Of a stretch of DNA of 45,029 nucleotides, positions 12,016 through 21,470 are shown in pieces. A program made the translations under genes and the position numbers. The stretch covers positions 87,501 through 132,529 of the forward strand of contig NZ_JACRGA010000019.1 in assembly GCF_016217785.1 (NCBI RefSeq), in the 5' to 3' direction. The notes under the pieces were generated by a model. It was given only the letters and a program-made list of their open reading frames with translations. It was not told the DNA's origin and did not search any database. Numbering within the stretch: position 1 is the first letter of the stretch; each line of letters opens with the position of its first letter. Source of the DNA: Methanobacterium sp. (GTDB taxonomy: Archaea > Methanobacteriota > Methanobacteria > Methanobacteriales > Methanobacteriaceae).

Positions 12016-12583
12016 CTTCTAACACCCTGTAATAGTCTTCAATGCCTAAGAGTATTATATTAGATTTTAGAGCCTCAGATACTACACTAAATTCCTTATT
12101 CTTAGCCATAGACAAAAATTCTTCAAAATTAAAAGTTACAAGATGTATGTCTAAAGCTAATATGTTCATCATTTTTTCAAATTCTTTTTCTCTCTCGCTT
12201 TCTGAAATTATCATTAAATCTATATCAGATGATTTAGATGCAGTACCCTTGGCATGAGAACCAAATATTAAAGCGATGAAAGGGAATTTTAATGACTTTA
12301 ATTTTAAATGTAAAACTTTAAGATCTTTATTTTTCTCTAAAAGATTCTGACAACGTAAATATTCTGCATGAAATATTAATGGATCGACTTTTTTCAAAAG
12401 TAGACATTCATAAGCCCCACCATATTTCTTCAATGAAACCAAGTTAGAATTATGGAGTTTTTTCACTATGGTGTGAACATTTGAATAATTCAAATTCAAA
12501 TCCCGTGATAAATCCTTAATGCTTGTTTTTTGGCAGCCTTTCTCTAACAATTCCGTGATAATTTTAATTGTATTATTTTTCAT
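12002..12583 (-). CDS. HTH-MNT nucleotidyltransferase antitoxin
   Basis: The 193-residue protein has an N-terminal winged-helix/HTH (about 1-60: KTSIKDLSRDLNLNYSNVHT is the likely helix-turn-helix) and a minimal nucleotidyltransferase domain with the motif GSHAKGTASKSSDID (G108 to D122, the GSxx...DxD metal-binding signature). MNT partners of HEPN toxins act as antitoxins, in several systems by adding AMP to the toxin. The fused DNA-binding domain fits autoregulation, and three regularly spaced palindromes sit directly upstream. The start ATG at 12583 has no strong ribosome binding site. The gene is intact while its HEPN partner is broken. Confidence 0.85.
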   Translation of the reverse strand: MKNNTIKIITELLEKGCQKTSIKDLSRDLNLNYSNVHTIVKKLHNSNLVSLKKYGGAYECLLLKKVDPLIFHAEYLRCQNLLEKNKDLKVLHLKLKSLKFPFIALIFGSHAKGTASKSSDIDLMIISESEREKEFEKMMNILALDIHLVTFNFEEFLSMAKNKEFSVVSEALKSNIILLGIEDYYRVLEDVGC

Positions 12584-12617
12584 AGAACCACTTACATCTA
12601 TTTAATACCATAAACTG

Positions 12618-12679
12618 TATTGCAAAATTACAATATACCTATTGTACTTTTACAATATACATATTGCAGTTTTACAATA
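12618..12679. promoter_or_regulatory. Three palindromic operator-like sites, 22-bp period
   Basis: Sites at 12618-12635, 12640-12657 and 12662-12679 all fit TATTGnAnnnTTACAATA. The middle one, TATTGTACTTTTACAATA, is a perfect 7-bp inverted repeat. The 22-bp spacing puts them on the same DNA face, 35 to 97 bp upstream of the MNT antitoxin start, where the promoter should be. This suggests cooperative autorepression by the HTH-MNT protein. Confidence 0.7.
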
Positions 12680-12690
12680 TAAAATGTACA

Positions 12691-13258
12691 CATTCAAATA
12701 AAAGTAATATTATTTATTTCATCACTGATTTTTATAGTTATGAGGATTTCCAATAATTCAAAATCAGAGAAAAAAATAAGGGCAATTAGGGCTTCAAAAT
12801 CCATAAATAAGAAAGTTTTTTGGCACCAAAAATTAATTACTTGACAAGTAGTTATCTCCAAGCATAGTTTGATATGGTCTTTGAATAAGGGATGTCAAAA
12901 ATTGATGAAACAAAACTGTGTTGATTTCCTGCTCAAACCGCAGAATTATGGGCTGATACTGGTTGAGATGAGTGCTGGGGAGAATGATAAACCCCAGATA
13001 ACCAGACCATAACCCGATAAATCGGAATACGGAATTTTAATCTCCAATACAACCATTAAGATAAAAAAAGGAGGGTAAAGTTATTTTATTCCTTGGTGAC
13101 TTTTTCTTTTGTTTGAGAAGCTTAATCGATCTTTTTAACTGATTAATAATATTGTCAAATTGAGAATCACTCAGAATAGTTTTTATACCATCAAGAGATA
13201 TGATGATGACATTTTTTAACTACAGCTATCTCGTTGAATGGGTTTTAAATTCTCTAAT
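12691..13258. other. Interval with one short fragment-like frame
   Basis: About 570 bp. A plus-strand 35-codon frame (12905-13012, starting MKQNCVDFLLKPQNYG and ending QITRP) is GC-richer than its surroundings and looks coding, but has no ribosome binding site; it may be a remnant. A minus-strand T-run (13062-13068 on plus is A7) may terminate the defence operon. Nothing else is supported. Confidence 0.35.
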
Positions 13259-13960
13259 TTATTCACTACTCTCCTCTTGCATTTGTTTGATATTATTGAT
13301 AACATCGAGTAATTGCTGTGTAACATCACGCCCATATATTAAATTATTTGTATCAATGATGTGCCTAGACTCTTTCAGACATTTTTCGGCTTCGAGGATT
13401 ATTCCAAATTTCAAATAATATAATCCCATGTTGGCTAACACATTTGCTTCTCCCTGCCTGTCTTCGATTTCTCTATTGATCTCCAAAGCGGATTCTAAGT
13501 ATTTAAACGTCTTATTCAAATTTTTTTTCTCACCATATACAAGCCCTATACCTTCCAGTTCGTGTGCTATTTCCTTTTTAAAATTATTAGCTTTAGATAT
13601 GCTCAAAGCTTTTTCATGGTATTCTAGGGCACGGTCCAATTCTCCTTTCTGTCTTAATGTAAGTCCAATAGCATTTAAGTCAATAACTATCTCTTTGGGA
13701 ATCCCTATTTTTTCCTGCATCTTCAAAGATTCATACATATGCTCTAATGCTTTATCAAACTCTTTTTTTTCTAAATAAACCCAGCCGATGTTTCCAATTT
13801 GATTTGCTTCACCTTGTCTATCGTCAATTTCTCTAAAAATTTCTCGAGATTGATTCATGTATTCCAATGCATGATCATACTGACATTGATTTTTTAGGGC
13901 CCATGCCATTTTACCTAGTTCTTGTGCTTTTTTCTTTTTTAAAATATCTGATTGATTCAT
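13259..13960 (-). CDS. TPR-repeat protein, last gene of the defence operon
   Basis: The 233-residue protein consists almost wholly of tetratricopeptide repeats, about five, each with the W/G-Y-A pattern (for example GNIGWVYLEKKEFDKALEHM and AIGLTLRQKGELDRALEYHE). No enzymatic motif is visible. GAGGGGG upstream of the ATG at 13960 supports the start. It follows the SIR2-TPR gene by 22 bp, so it is probably translated from the same mRNA and may be a binding partner, regulator or sensor for it. TPR proteins of this type also occur as regulators outside defence; the role here is inferred from position. Confidence 0.8.
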   Translation of the reverse strand: MNQSDILKKKKAQELGKMAWALKNQCQYDHALEYMNQSREIFREIDDRQGEANQIGNIGWVYLEKKEFDKALEHMYESLKMQEKIGIPKEIVIDLNAIGLTLRQKGELDRALEYHEKALSISKANNFKKEIAHELEGIGLVYGEKKNLNKTFKYLESALEINREIEDRQGEANVLANMGLYYLKFGIILEAEKCLKESRHIIDTNNLIYGRDVTQQLLDVINNIKQMQEESSE

Positions 13961-13982
13961 GTTTTTCCCCCTCAGTTTTCAA

Positions 13983-15836
13983 TTATGTCATGTAAATAGA
14001 TGCTTCCCAAATTTTTCTATAAATTTTATATAATTCAATGATTTTTTCTTTAGATTTTGTTTTTAATTTCATATTGGGTCCTGGAAAGATTTCAAGCAAT
14101 TTTTCTGCATCTTTTTGGTTAGGAACCATAGCACTCAATGAACTTGCAGTTATAATCTTACAATTTTCTTTTTCCTCTTCAGAAAATGGTGCTTCAAGTG
14201 AATCCATTAATACTAAAGAGCTGATCCCTTTTTGAAATGATTTATTCCATTCAAGACCATATGATAATAAATTTGCCCAATTATTCTGAGTTTTGGCAAG
14301 TCCAACGAGATTTCCAACTTTTGTTTCTAGTTTTGTGGCCTTTTTAAAAAAAGAATTTGCTTCACTAAATTTTTCAATAAAATAACTGGAATCATTCTTC
14401 TCTGTATTTGTTATTAAACAATTACAACATATTACTCCTAAATTACCATAGTTTCTAGCAAGAAACGCAGTTTTTTTAGGAACTTCTAGTTTTTTAGACA
14501 ATTCTTTTGCTTTAATGAGCGATTTATAAGCCTTATCAAAATCTTTTTTTTCTAGATGAATTAATCCAATATCTTCATAAATTTGAGACATCATTATGAA
14601 ATAATTATTAGGAGTAGAAAACTCATCTTTATTTAAAGCATTATATTGAGATTCAATAAGCCTTTTCGCCTCTTCTAAGCATTTTAACGCGTCTTGTAAA
14701 TTATTAAGTTCTTTAAGGCTAATTCCTTTATCTCTCAACAGTTCAGCTGCATAACTTAAAGAACTTAATAATTTACCAGACTTTAAAAAAGAATCAACAT
14801 CCTTAAGGTTTTTTTCAAATAATGCTAACGAAGATGCCTGAACAGAACTCTCAAATTTGTTCCCATATCGTAATATTAAACTAAGTAATGAGTAAGGAGA
14901 TTTACTTAATTGAATATCTTTAGATGTTTTAGATTCACTTTTATCATATTCTTCAATTAGAATTAAGTTGTCAGTGAAATTTTCTTCAGATAAAAATGAA
15001 AGAAATGTATTACAGTAGACACCGATAGTCTGAAGGTGTTTCTTTATTAACTTATCAATTGGACTATCTTCCCTTCTATTAGCATCTGAATAAAACTCAA
15101 ATGTTTTATTGCTGCTATTTTGACTGTGTAAAACCCAAATTATTTGTTTTACATTAGAATTTTCAATAATAGGAAAAATGTCTACGTCTTCCCCGGAGTA
15201 TCCTAAGAAAATAACTACATAATTTTCTAGAATATATCTTAAAAAATCACTCTTGTTTTGTGATAATCGTAGATATGCATTATTAGCAACTTCTGTAATT
15301 GAACCTATAATGCTATCATGAGTTTTATTTCCATCCCAATCACATATACTTCCGTGAATTTTATATAGGCCTGGAACTGCTTTATTTTCATCTATTTTTT
15401 TAAAATCATCATCACTGTAAAATAGCTGTGTTTTTTTTGGTTTAAAAGAATCTTCAATGAGTGTGTCAAAGTTTGTGGTGATAATCAATTCGACGATTTT
15501 CTTATTAAAAAGATTTGCAATATTGTAATGGTTGTGATTTGGTTGTGAATCCATAATAAAATCCATTCTCTCCTTCCAATCGTACCTCCCCTTCCATTCA
15601 TCTAACAAATAAAGAAAAACTTCTAATCTTAATTCTGAAATGGTATTGTTAACATCTTTATTAATAGATTCAGGAATTTTTATCCCATTGAGGATCTCTT
15701 CCATTATTTTTTCTTTTAGTTCATTCCCTGTAGGGAGAGATGATGGAGAATCCTTGGAAATCCCAGATCCTAAAAAAAGAGCTATGGGCTCTTTTGAGAT
15801 TATTTGTTTCAGTTGATTTAATTCATCAAAAGCCAT
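13983..15836 (-). CDS. SIR2-domain NADase-like protein with C-terminal TPR region
   Basis: The N-terminal ~240 residues form a SIR2-family NAD-binding domain: FLGSGISKDS (GSG 23-25), TTNFDTLIED (N122), the catalytic histidine in YKIHGSI (H161) and FLGYSGEDVDI (about 211-220). The C-terminal half is helical with TPR-like repeats (for example EDIGLIHLEKKDFDKAYKSL). SIR2 domains in prokaryotic immunity (Thoeris ThsA, DSR proteins, SIR2-STAND) deplete NAD on phage sensing; the helical part would be the sensor or oligomerisation module. The ATG at 15836 follows GGGGATTAAA. It lies 21 bp after the mrr gene and 22 bp before a TPR gene. This SIR2-TPR plus TPR arrangement is a plausible two-gene defence unit; activity is inferred. 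Confidence 0.85.
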   Translation of the reverse strand: MAFDELNQLKQIISKEPIALFLGSGISKDSPSSLPTGNELKEKIMEEILNGIKIPESINKDVNNTISELRLEVFLYLLDEWKGRYDWKERMDFIMDSQPNHNHYNIANLFNKKIVELIITTNFDTLIEDSFKPKKTQLFYSDDDFKKIDENKAVPGLYKIHGSICDWDGNKTHDSIIGSITEVANNAYLRLSQNKSDFLRYILENYVVIFLGYSGEDVDIFPIIENSNVKQIIWVLHSQNSSNKTFEFYSDANRREDSPIDKLIKKHLQTIGVYCNTFLSFLSEENFTDNLILIEEYDKSESKTSKDIQLSKSPYSLLSLILRYGNKFESSVQASSLALFEKNLKDVDSFLKSGKLLSSLSYAAELLRDKGISLKELNNLQDALKCLEEAKRLIESQYNALNKDEFSTPNNYFIMMSQIYEDIGLIHLEKKDFDKAYKSLIKAKELSKKLEVPKKTAFLARNYGNLGVICCNCLITNTEKNDSSYFIEKFSEANSFFKKATKLETKVGNLVGLAKTQNNWANLLSYGLEWNKSFQKGISSLVLMDSLEAPFSEEEKENCKIITASSLSAMVPNQKDAEKLLEIFPGPNMKLKTKSKEKIIELYKIYRKIWEASIYMT

Positions 15837-15857
15837 TTTAATCCCCTGATAATTAAG

Positions 15858-16853
15858 TTAAGTTGGCCAATAAATCTTAGTCAAAGGAATTAAAGACCTT
15901 GCATCAGTATCAAAATTATCATAATATTGAATTATTAGACTGACTAACATGTCCGCATCTACGAGTGTGACCGGATTATTAGATCTTTCACCTTCATACT
16001 TTGCCTCTTTGCTGTATCCTCCTGTAGATACATATAGACCCTTGTCACCAGGTCTTAAACCGCCGGTAAAGCTTCGAATCTCTGGAGACCCCATTTGACC
16101 TTTCCTATGTTTTACTTCAACTACTATTCGTGGTTCACTTAATCCCAGGCCATCTGGTGAAGCTAAAATGTCACGGCCACGATCTGGTCCTTTGGAAGAT
16201 ACTATGGTCTTGTAGTCCATTGCTCTAAGTACACCGGCAACTAACTCCTGCATTTCTTCCCAGTCAAGATCTAACATTTTATCTTTGATAAATTCCTGAG
16301 ATTTAGCTAATATATCCTGTTTTAAACTAATTAGTTCCTCATCTTCATCCTGAATTTCTTCTACTGGCACTATCCCATGGAGAGCGTCAAGTATTCCTTT
16401 AGAAGCGTCAGGATTGATTTCAAATATAGTAGAAATAGCACCTAGTGTATTTTTGGTGGATGTGGAAAGATCATCTCTATTAACAGTTCCTAACCATTTT
16501 ACTTTCCTAGAATCACAGTATTCCAAAGGATTTTCAGGTTAAAATGTGTCATCGAATACATAATCAGATAATATTTTTCCAACTAGATAAAAACGGTTTT
16601 GAGGGTCATAAGAAATAACATGATCATTTTTTTGAAAATCAAAACGAAATTTACTTATTTGAGATGCCCATATGGCAATCTGACCCGGTTTTTTATCGGG
16701 AAATTTATTTTGGATCTTTAATTTGATTTCTTCAGGACTTTTAACATTGCTTAAGTCCCCTATTTCTGTTCCTACAACAATTATATTCTCGTTTTTAAAC
16801 CTATCTATTAAAAAAGCTGATTCTCCGGCTCTTACCATCCACATTTTTTCCAT
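15858..16853 (-). pseudogene. Mrr-type restriction endonuclease gene split by in-frame TAA
   Basis: Two frames in the same register form one endonuclease gene. The first (16539-16853, 104 codons) is an Mrr N-terminal-like domain starting MEKMWMVRAGESAFLIDRF. A TAA occurs at 16539-16541, and the frame then resumes (PENPLEYCDSRKVKWLG...). The second part carries the catalytic core: DRGRDILA (Asp) and VVEVKHRKGQ (ExK), the PD-(D/E)XK signature, with the FTGG segment after it. Mrr enzymes cut methylated DNA (type IV restriction). The only start for the second part would be TTG at 16526, which has no ribosome binding site, so the gene is probably inactive unless the stop is read through. Confidence 0.8.
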
Positions 16854-16898
16854 ACAAATTCCCCTTTTAATTCATGGATAAAAAGTCTTTAATGTGAT

Positions 16899-18722
16899 TT
16901 AATGGCTACTTTGAGATAAAAATACTCTCTTTTTGATTTCATCTCTTAAAATCCCTTTCCTTTTTTCAAAAAAATTTTCAAAATCTTCAAATTCTAAACT
17001 TGTTTCTAATGGAATATAATTATCTAATAAAAATTTATCAATATCTCTGACGTTTGGAATACAATCTGCATTTTTACCATGCAACCAAGCATTGAATGGA
17101 GTTTTGTTTTTGCTTTCGTTTTCAGATCCTTCCATTATTTGCAGATTAGGTAATTGATCTTTCAATAATTGCCAATGTTTCCAATTTTCTTCAGGAATCC
17201 CATATTTTTTGAGTTTAGCATTAGTGAAAGAACTTGCAGGGTGGATATGGTCTTGATGCCATTTATTTAGTCCATATTTTAAGTTTGGATATAATAATGA
17301 AAGTATTAAGAAGGTATAAGGTCCTTTTTTAGTTTCTAATAAATCTTCTATATCTTCTTCATCAATTTTAAAACGTTTATTCCCGGGTAGTTCCAGATTA
17401 TTCACGAAATCTGTGATTTCAAAATCTTTATTTCTTAGAATGTAAGATTCATGGCCTTTTGTTCGTATGGCATCTCTAATGCTTGTTAAAACACTGTCAC
17501 CTTGACCACCATAGACTTTCTGAAGTAAACTTTGGATTAAATAAATTTTCAATTCATGTTTAGTTCTTTTGTTTATTTGCCCGCCTTTTAATAGATAATA
17601 AGCGATAGGAATTGTTGCGTTTAAAGAAGTAAGATTCTTCTCATTAATACCAAATTCAACTAGTAAATCTACCATGTTTTCGATTGATGATTTTATTTGT
17701 TCCCAATTTTCTGTAATTTTTTCAATATTTGCTTTTTTGAAACTTTTAACTGTGAAAACAATCTGTGAGTCTGTAAGCACGAGGCATGCTCTCATAATAA
17801 AATCATTATCGAAACTGAATCCGTCTCCTTTTTGGTTTATATTTTTTAACAGGGAATCAATTTCATTTCTTGCTTCTTCCCATCTTGCTACAATAGTTGA
17901 GAAAAGGAGGTCGGATTTAGATAGTGGAGTGCCTCCACTGTTTACCCGGACAAATATATCTAAAATTTTATCAAGGTCTTGTTGTTCTAATTCAAAGTAA
18001 TTAATCAAATCATCTCGGATAAGCCTATTATGAAGCACCCTCAATCTTTTCTTGATTTGTTGTCTCATTTCTTTAATGCTAGAAACGATTTCAGTATTGA
18101 TAGATGGATTCTCCACTAAATCATCGTAAAATTTGTCTAAATCAGGATCTAAACCCCAAGTCAAAACTTCTTTGACTTTAAACCATAGTTTTTCGTCCTT
18201 GAATCTGAAGTAAGATTGGTTTTCATCAATTATTTCGCCATCTTCTTCTTCCAAGAATCTAAATTCGTAAATTAGGCCATCTTCGAGTTTTGTGGATTGA
18301 AATAGATTTAGATACATCTCTCTTGGCGGATATGCCTTATCACTTTCAACTCGATAATGTTTTTTCTTATAAGCGTAAGTTCCTTGAAGAGCAATGTACA
18401 TTGAACTTAATCTCTGCTGACCATCTAATACTCCTATTATTTTATCTTTAAGGTCAGGCTTCGGTGCTATTTCATTTAAATAATTGTCACGTTCATGATA
18501 ATTGTGAATAAATTTGTAAAATGTATAATCATCCTTTGTAGCTCCCACTACAGACCAAAAAAGAAAAGTTCCTATCGGATAACCCCTCATGATAGAATCA
18601 AAAAGCATTTCAATCTGATCATATGACCAAACAAATTTTCTCTGAATTGCAGGCAGATAAACTTCGTTCTGAGATATCAGTTTCATCATGTTTCCAATGG
18701 AATCAGTTTTATATTTTTGCAT
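16899..18722 (-). CDS. DUF262/DUF1524 (GmrSD-like) nuclease
   Basis: The 607-residue protein has an N-terminal DUF262 domain with YLPAIQRKFVWSYDQIEMLF (about 22-41) and the DGQQR motif (100-104), which is ParB/sulfiredoxin-like and NTP-linked. A C-terminal DUF1524 HNH nuclease region follows with HQDHIHP (489-495) and a downstream Asn-rich NLQIMEGSENESKNK. This is the single-chain form of GmrSD, a type IV restriction enzyme that cuts glucosylated hydroxymethylcytosine DNA; other members target other modified DNA. GGGGAG upstream of the ATG at 18722 supports the start. It is 19 bp after hsdM and 45 bp before mrr, so it belongs to the defence cluster. Confidence 0.9.
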   Translation of the reverse strand: MQKYKTDSIGNMMKLISQNEVYLPAIQRKFVWSYDQIEMLFDSIMRGYPIGTFLFWSVVGATKDDYTFYKFIHNYHERDNYLNEIAPKPDLKDKIIGVLDGQQRLSSMYIALQGTYAYKKKHYRVESDKAYPPREMYLNLFQSTKLEDGLIYEFRFLEEEDGEIIDENQSYFRFKDEKLWFKVKEVLTWGLDPDLDKFYDDLVENPSINTEIVSSIKEMRQQIKKRLRVLHNRLIRDDLINYFELEQQDLDKILDIFVRVNSGGTPLSKSDLLFSTIVARWEEARNEIDSLLKNINQKGDGFSFDNDFIMRACLVLTDSQIVFTVKSFKKANIEKITENWEQIKSSIENMVDLLVEFGINEKNLTSLNATIPIAYYLLKGGQINKRTKHELKIYLIQSLLQKVYGGQGDSVLTSIRDAIRTKGHESYILRNKDFEITDFVNNLELPGNKRFKIDEEDIEDLLETKKGPYTFLILSLLYPNLKYGLNKWHQDHIHPASSFTNAKLKKYGIPEENWKHWQLLKDQLPNLQIMEGSENESKNKTPFNAWLHGKNADCIPNVRDIDKFLLDNYIPLETSLEFEDFENFFEKRKGILRDEIKKRVFLSQSSH

Positions 18723-18741
18723 AGAACTCCCCTTTATCCAA

Positions 18742-20229
18742 TTAAATCTCTAAATCTTTCAAACCAGCAATAATTTTTTCTTCCAAATCCAAAATCTTCT
18801 TTTTAATTACTTCTGGAGGCTCGTATTCAATCTCTTCGTACTCAATTTCCTTGTAATTGGAGATGCTGAGACTGTAATCATTCTCTTTAATCTCATCCAG
18901 CGGAACCACGAAGCACTTGGCTTTCCTATCTTCCAGATCTTCTTCATTTTTCTGGTTGAATTTTTCAATAATATCTGAAATATCCCCTTTACCATCAATA
19001 AAGGTCCGTTTATCATCTAAAGAATAACCATCGGCCTCCATGTCATAGAACCAGACCTTTTCAGTTGGTTCTCCTTTGGTGAAGATTAAGATACCTGTGG
19101 ATACCCCTGCGTAGGGCTTGAAAACACCAGAGGGCATGGAGATCACTGCATCTAACCTGCATTCCTCTAAAAGTTTCATTCTTATGGATTTATGTGCTTT
19201 GGAATTTCCAAATAAAACTCCTTGAGGTACAATAACTGCACATCTTCCCCCTATCGTTAGAATGTTGTACATTAATTCCAAAAAGAGAATTTCTGTTTTG
19301 GTGGTGTTTATTGTGAAATCATCGCTTAACTCTTCTTTGTTAATGCTTCCTTTAAACGGTGGGTTAGCAAGAACAATGTTATATTGCGGCCTTTGATCGT
19401 ATCGTACGGAGATAGTGTTAATTTGATCAATGTAAGGGTTGCTGATGCCATGCATCATCAGGTTCATTAAAGAAATTCGGACCATTGTCTGGTCAAAGTC
19501 ATAACCGTAAAGTGACTCATTCTTCAGAAACTTGAATTCTTCCTTGCTTAATTTATCCCCTTTGAAGTTGTATTCAATTCCTTCATCATCAATTTTAATT
19601 AAATCAGGGGATGTATTTGATTTGAGAATATGTCGATAAGAATTAACTAAAAAACCAGCAGTACCACATGCCGGGTCGCAGATTGTTTCACCTATTTTAG
19701 GGTTTAAGAGTTCCACCATCATCTGGATGATGTGTCGGGGTGTACGGAACTGACCGTTTTTACCGGAGGTTTTAAGTTCAGATAAGAGGTATTCGTAGAG
19801 ATCCCCTTTGGTATCCAAATTTCGGTCCTTGATGTGCATATCGTCGATGATTTTGGTGGCTTCAGTCAGAAGACTCCCTGTAGGAATGGCAAAGACTGCA
19901 TCTTTCATGTAACGGCTGTAAAGGGAATTCGCACCACCCAGATCCCGTAAGAAGGGGAATACTTTATCCCGAACATGGCCCAGCATCTCATCAGCAGCCA
20001 TATTATTCCAGTTGGACCACCTGCAATCAGGACAGTCTTTAAAGATGGATTCATATTCTTCCTTACTGAGCTGTACATTCTTTTCCCTGGAGATCTCATC
20101 ATCATCTAAACGTTTCATGAACATTAAGTAGGACATCTGTTCAATGGCCTGCAGGGGATTGGATATTCCACTGCTCCAGAACTTATCCCATAACTGGTTA
20201 ATCTTTGATTTGAGGTCTGAGTCTAACAT
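18742..20229 (-). CDS. hsdM: Type I restriction-modification DNA methyltransferase subunit (HsdM)
   Basis: This subunit methylates adenine at the HsdS-defined site. The start at ATG 20229 (MLDSDLKSKINQLW...) gives 495 residues. The longer frame from 20307 lies inside hsdS and has no ribosome binding site, whereas GGAG sits 8 nt before 20229. The N-terminal helical domain is followed by SAM motif I DPACGTAGF (185-193) and catalytic ANPPF (NPPF 289-292). The start overlaps the hsdS stop by 7 bp (GTATGTTAG), indicating translational coupling. The gene order hsdS then hsdM reverses the common hsdM-hsdS order. The C-terminus is complete. Confidence 0.95.
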   Translation of the reverse strand: MLDSDLKSKINQLWDKFWSSGISNPLQAIEQMSYLMFMKRLDDDEISREKNVQLSKEEYESIFKDCPDCRWSNWNNMAADEMLGHVRDKVFPFLRDLGGANSLYSRYMKDAVFAIPTGSLLTEATKIIDDMHIKDRNLDTKGDLYEYLLSELKTSGKNGQFRTPRHIIQMMVELLNPKIGETICDPACGTAGFLVNSYRHILKSNTSPDLIKIDDEGIEYNFKGDKLSKEEFKFLKNESLYGYDFDQTMVRISLMNLMMHGISNPYIDQINTISVRYDQRPQYNIVLANPPFKGSINKEELSDDFTINTTKTEILFLELMYNILTIGGRCAVIVPQGVLFGNSKAHKSIRMKLLEECRLDAVISMPSGVFKPYAGVSTGILIFTKGEPTEKVWFYDMEADGYSLDDKRTFIDGKGDISDIIEKFNQKNEEDLEDRKAKCFVVPLDEIKENDYSLSISNYKEIEYEEIEYEPPEVIKKKILDLEEKIIAGLKDLEI

Positions 20230-21389
20230 ACGAGTTCTCCTTTGAATGCCTTTTGCATTAGGGTGTTGAATAGATTGTCTATTTCTTGTTTGGATTGGGA
20301 TTGGCAAGCTTTTAGGGGTTCCACTTGTTGGACGATTTGGGCGAATTGATTTTGGAGTTCTAATGGAGGTATTGAAACCTCTAATTTATCAAAAAATCTT
20401 TTAGATACCCTTTTTTGTCCCGCACTACCAGTCATCATATTTTCAGCATTATCTCGGATAGAATCTAACGACAATAACTGATATATCCACTCAGAATTTA
20501 CTTCTTTAGGCCTTAAAACATGAAATTCGGTCGAACCGAAGCCAATTTTAGTATCAATACGAGCTATAGTACCCTTTCCATTTTCCATACAAGGAGTAAT
20601 TTTTGCAAATAAAACATCATTTTTCCTAAAGTAGGTGTAACCTTTAATAACATCACCTAAATTCTTTATTTTATGATTAAATATTTCTCCTTTTTCTCCA
20701 ACATCTTCCATACCTAAAAAAGTAATTTCTGTGCTTGAAGGTAAATCATTGATTTCCGATTTTTTAGGATTGATTTCACATATTTCTGAAAGAGATTTAA
20801 CTTCCCAATCTTTATTTTTCTCTTTATCAAAGAACATATGAGCGAATAAACTCTTTAAATAATCATCAATCAATTCATCAGCTTCTGCCCGCCATTCTTT
20901 CAGTTTTTCGCCCTTTTCCAGAATTTCAACTATTTTCTTTTGGGTTTCGATGGGGGGAACAGGGATTTTGATTTTTTCTAATCCAGATTTAGTAATTGCC
21001 TTAAAAGTTGATCCTGTTCCTGATTCTTCAATTTTAGGCTTTAAATAATTTAATAAGTAAAATAAATATTTATTATCACCATTTTTTAGATTTAATGAAG
21101 CTAAACCTCTTCCAATACAATAATCTATATTGGCAATGTTTACATCACCAACAGGAGCCCTAACAGACATTAGTATGCTCCCTCTTTTTGTCTTCCTTTT
21201 AGGATCAGTAGTGAATTTTATATGGTGAGGATATGTTTTTCCAAACTCTGCTTTTCCCTGTAAAAAAGGCATTCCTTCTCCTTCTTCATTATAAGAAGAT
21301 CCAGGAGGTGATTGGCCCATCAACAATTCACAAGCATCCTTAATTTGAACAAATTTCCAATTGTAATTTAAATTTTCTTCTTTAATCAT
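20223..21389 (-). CDS. hsdS: Type I restriction-modification specificity subunit (HsdS)
   Basis: HsdS recognises a bipartite DNA sequence for the type I complex. The protein is 388 residues from ATG 21389 (MIKEENLNYNW...), preceded by GGAAG; an in-frame ATG 11 codons upstream (21422) is less likely. Two target recognition domains are visible, each ending in a conserved helix: IPVPPIETQKKIVEILEKGE and IPPLELQNQFAQIVQQVE. The first domain opens with GQSPPGSSYNEEGEGMPFLQ, the usual TRD start, and the second with a DWEVKSLSEIC-like segment. The sequence is AT-richer than hsdM, as expected for a fast-changing specificity gene. Its recognition site cannot be predicted here. Confidence 0.92.
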   Translation of the reverse strand: MIKEENLNYNWKFVQIKDACELLMGQSPPGSSYNEEGEGMPFLQGKAEFGKTYPHHIKFTTDPKRKTKRGSILMSVRAPVGDVNIANIDYCIGRGLASLNLKNGDNKYLFYLLNYLKPKIEESGTGSTFKAITKSGLEKIKIPVPPIETQKKIVEILEKGEKLKEWRAEADELIDDYLKSLFAHMFFDKEKNKDWEVKSLSEICEINPKKSEINDLPSSTEITFLGMEDVGEKGEIFNHKIKNLGDVIKGYTYFRKNDVLFAKITPCMENGKGTIARIDTKIGFGSTEFHVLRPKEVNSEWIYQLLSLDSIRDNAENMMTGSAGQKRVSKRFFDKLEVSIPPLELQNQFAQIVQQVEPLKACQSQSKQEIDNLFNTLMQKAFKGELVC

Positions 21390-21470
21390 GATTAACTTCC
21401 GAAAATGCAGTTGAACGAACATTTATTTGATGATTTTAAGTCAATTCATATGTTTATTCCAAAAATCACA

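Noticed and set aside
16524..16526. TTG as an independent start for the Mrr catalytic half
   Set aside because: No ribosome binding site; the frame is continuous with the upstream N-terminal domain except for one TAA, so a broken gene is the simpler reading.
20230..20307. N-terminal extension of HsdM
   Set aside because: It overlaps hsdS, lacks a ribosome binding site and does not resemble HsdM; ATG 20229 has GGAG at good spacing.
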